From assembly GCA_008638375.1 (NCBI GenBank), contig CM018052.1:27176045-27240044 (forward strand): DNA of 64,000 bases. Direction: 5' to 3'. Under the pieces are notes generated by a model, which was not told the DNA's origin, did no database searches, and saw only the letters and a program-made list of their open reading frames with translations. A program made the position numbers and the translations under genes. This stretch comes from Nyssa sinensis (Eukaryota > Streptophyta > Magnoliopsida > Cornales > Nyssaceae). Shown one piece after another: positions 61,078 through 64,000 of this stretch (position 1 is its first letter; every line of letters starts with the position of its first letter).

Positions 61078-62361
61078 CTTGTGCTCTCTTTTGAGATCCT
61101 ACTGATCATTGTTTTCGCTTTCATCTAGAAGAAGTATGCTTGACCTTTGAAGAGTTCTGTGTTTTTTTTTATGTCACGGTTCAAGGTAAACTGATCGTTC
61201 CTTCTGTAAAGCATGGTTATTCTTCTTCTCTGTCCACTTTACTCGACTGGGATGCTAAAAAGGCAAAGAAATTAGTTCAAGGTAAATCCTTCTCCCTACT
61301 TCCAATATTTAAAATTTTCATGAATCAAGAACCTAGCTATACCAAGCTGTGTGCTTCTGCTCTATGCATTATCCCGAGGTTCTTGATTGTCCAAGAGCCT
61401 GATCAGACTGATGTCCGCTTAATTGATGTTGCGAGTGAACTAAACAAAAGGAATAATATGATGGGTATTGTTCTTGCTGAAACTTTGAATGACTTGGACT
61501 TGGTCCATGACGACTCCAATGTTTTCAGAGGTATCCCCTTGTTGTTGACGATGTGGTTGCGTGATAAGCTAAAACTCTTGGCACCTTCACTTACCATCCC
61601 TTATATGTCAAAGCACTATTGTTAAAGGCGTTGTTGGTAACCAAAGATAATGAAAAAGATTGGTGCGGGTTCCTTGCTTAACTTTTCACTTATGATATTG
61701 ATTGGACCACTGTTCACTAGCAAAGTAGAGCCCTTCTCTTGTGCTCTCCTGGTTATTCTTATGTTATTTTGGCCCCTAGTGGTTGCATGGCCCTCACATA
61801 TAACTTGAGATGAGTTTTTGGACATATAATTCCATCAAATTTGTCGAGGTTCGGCATTTTGAATTTCAGAGGGAGCCGAATGTCTGGATAGAGAGATAGC
61901 TTGTGAATATCGACCATATCATCACCTCGGTGAGCTTTGTAAAAAAGAGTCTTCATTTTTCCTAACCCGTAAGGCCCTCTTCTTGTGGCTTCGGGATTTC
62001 TACTAGCTTGTACTATTTACCCTAATCATAAGGATCATAGGCGGGAGGATCTTGGATTTGCTGATGCTGTTGTTGTTGTTTGTCTTGAGGCGGGACTGGT
62101 GGCACTTGACGAGGATTGTCATTACCTGCTAGAACAAGAGGTGGTGGTGGTAACCTTTGCTATACCAGATCTTGAACTGTGAAGGAAACTCTTTGGCTCT
62201 CTTCTTGGTAATCGGCTATGTCTTTCTTGATGTCGACCAGAATCTGAAGCATCTGTTTAGGGTTTATTGCAATTGGAGTTGTGCTTTTCTGATTTGTTAG
62301 AAGGTTAGAGGTTCGGATCAATTGGCCTCGTCTAGTCCATTTCCAAGCCAATTTTGGGTAC

Positions 62362-63999
62362 CTATTTTTGGAAAACATCTGTGTTATTTAACTTAGCTCT
62401 AAGCTCAAACTTACCATCATTTACATGACAATAAGCAAGGCAACAAAATACCTTTAAATCTGAATAACCCTTAGAAGCACTAGACCATACCTCATCACGA
62501 ATTTTAGTTTCAATAAGAGTTGATGGAAAACATCTCACTAAATAACAAGTTGCATTGATGGCCTCAGCTAAAAATTCCTTTGACAACCCAGTATTTTAGA
62601 ACATGCAACAAGCTTTCTCCAAAAGTGTTATGTCCATCCGTTCTACGACTCCATTTTGTTTTGGCATGCCATGAACTATGTGGTATCTCGCAAAACATTC
62701 ATTCTAGTATAACTTATTAAACTTTCTATCCTAAAATTTCATGTCGTTTGTCTTTTCTAAGCCGCTCAACCTGCTTTCCTGTTTGCTTCTCAATTAAGAC
62801 TTTTCACTTTTTGAACTTGCAAGTGCCTCATTCTCGTGCTTCAAAAAATACACCAAAACCCCCAAACTTTCCTTGAATAATCATCAATGAAAGTTAGAAA
62901 ATATCAAGCACCACCATGAGATGTGTTGGTTGTAGCAAAGATTCGAATGACTACAATCAACTATATCATTGGTTCTGTGAATCGTGATACTAAACTTCAT
63001 CCTTTTCTATTTTTTGAAGATAATGCTCACAAAAGTCAAGATTTCCCTGTAAACTGCTCACGAGGCAAAATTTGTTTGCTTAGAATTTTCATACCCCTTT
63101 CGCTCATGTGACCCAATTGCATATGCTATAAACTGGTGGTATATGAATCTAGATCAGCTAAAGATAAAGATGAAACACTTGCAAAACCAACAGCTATACT
63201 ATACTGAAGAACGTAAAGGCAATTGATTTTGTTACCTTCATCATAACCAAATATCCCTAGTAAACCTTTATAACTCCACCTTCAATAGAGAACTTGCAAC
63301 CATTGGAATCCAAACTGCCTAAAGAAATAAGATTTTTCTTCAAGTATGGTATATGTTGTACATTAGTTAAGACCTCACAATTTCGTTATGCAAACAAATT
63401 TGAATTGAAACCATGTTGATACCTATTAAGACTAAACCACCATTTATTACTTCATAGGTAGTAAAGCAATCTCGATTAGGGGTCAGATGATAAGAACAAC
63501 CCGAATCAAGAATCCACTCATTCTTGGAGTGGTTATCCAAAATAGTGATTGAAAGGACGTTATTTGTAACCTCAATAGTTTTTTCTGCAGCCCCAGCGAC
63601 AATAGCAGAATTCGCCTTCTTCTTACTTCCTTGTTCATTGAGCTTAGGACACTCGATTTTGTAGTGCCCAAACTTGTGATAGTAGTAACATTCAATCTCA
63701 CTCTTGAGTCGTTTAGATTGTGATCGACCTTTAGATCCACCTTGGCCTCTAACTCAGCCCTAGCCTCATCCTCTACCATTACCACTACCAGAGCCCTTAT
63801 CATTAGGTCAACCTCTATTATTGGAGGAATCCAAACGACCCTTCACAAACAGACCCTCGACTTGTAAATTATCACTGCCTTTCCCATTCAACTTAGTCCT
63901 TAACTCTTTAAAGTTCAAAGACGCCTTAACATCTACCAATGGGATGAAATTCCTTTCATATAACATGGAATTAACAAAAGTATCAAAGGAATCAGGCAA
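62362..63999 (-). mobile_element. Partial Ty1/Copia retrotransposon entering from the right edge
   Basis: The minus-strand order is gag (MPDSFDTFVNSMLYERNF at the window edge, ASLNFKELRTKLNG), a zinc knuckle ECYYYHKFGHYKIECPKL in which the second Cys is Tyr, protease-type NEWILDSGCSYHLTP near 63530-63480, GAG_pre region with stops, then integrase core remnants (GMPKQNGVVERM near 62660) and its C-terminal part (EFLAEAINATCYLVRCFPST, YSDLKVFCCLAYCHV). It stops abruptly near 62362 beside the DUF7745-like sequence. RT and RNase H are not seen. Several stops make it dead. Confidence 0.82.
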
Positions 64000-64000
64000 T

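Larger units (their letters stand above)
57451..62182 (+). pseudogene. DUF7745-like transposon-associated gene, broken, split by solo LTR D
   Basis: ATG at 57451 opens MASGIMNVTIFDEQIRTWL and runs to AIVYWYLLQAC at the solo LTR. After the LTR (61083 on) the text continues as DPTDHCFRFHLEEVCLTFEE, preceded by a stop where Trp is expected, then LSTLLDWDAKKAKKLV, IDVASELNKRNN and FRGIPLLLTMWLRDKL to a stop at 61625. Farther on, broken frames still read IDWTTVH, ALLLCSPGYSYVILAPSG. The order (W.P....F.F....LTPT.EE, then a P.LL..W) resembles the plant DUF7745 family, which is usually transposon-linked. The family assignment is tentative. It lies just downstream of the PMD gene in the same direction. 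Confidence 0.5.

Overview
The window is nuclear DNA of a flowering plant, most likely a eudicot. The evidence is GT-AG introns in every recognisable gene, plant-type glutamate receptor-like (GLR) exons, plant lineages of Copia, Ty3/Gypsy, L1, CACTA, hAT and PIF/Harbinger elements, and plant mobile domain sequence. The species cannot be named from sequence reading alone. Almost all of the 64 kb is transposon-derived, and I see no gene that looks intact.

Layout. About 420-34300 holds two tandem GLR copies in the same orientation. Copy 1 has an upstream remnant at about 480-760 and exons at 8209-8518, 18973-19361 and 19779-20129. Between its upstream remnant and its first surviving exon lie a SINE, a CACTA end, two L1 tails, the 3' end of a Tat-lineage Gypsy element with an antisense ORF, and a WNK-kinase-like exon. 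Its second intron is 10.5 kb, filled with a non-autonomous Copia element, decayed L1s and a SINE. Copy 2 has exon 1 at 22922-23323 plus 26682-26709 and further exons at 31275-31584, 32871-33281 and 33881-34300. Exon 1 is split by a 3.35 kb solo LTR (duplicated site TACAG) and a 3.9 kb hAT element (duplicated site CTACCAAG). The hAT carries an APETALA2-type micro-exon. Exon 1 joins a signal peptide directly to the S1 ligand-binding half, with no amino-terminal domain.

35306-43104 holds a PIF/Harbinger-like element (site TAA) and a 6.3 kb CACTA element (site ACC) that carries alpha-tubulin exon 1. 43190-45780 is a decayed Copia. 46842-62182 holds two adjacent broken transposon-type genes, a multi-exon plant mobile domain gene and a DUF7745-like gene. 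They are cut by three more long solo LTRs (sites ACATA, GTGAC, CTTGT). The right edge is a partial Copia on the minus strand.

Nothing here forms a working pathway. The value of the window is its readable insertion history: four long LTRs of one superfamily, all reduced to solo LTRs with perfect 5-bp duplications; three host-gene pieces (AP2, alpha-tubulin, WNK) inside or against transposons; and a GLR lineage without its amino-terminal domain.
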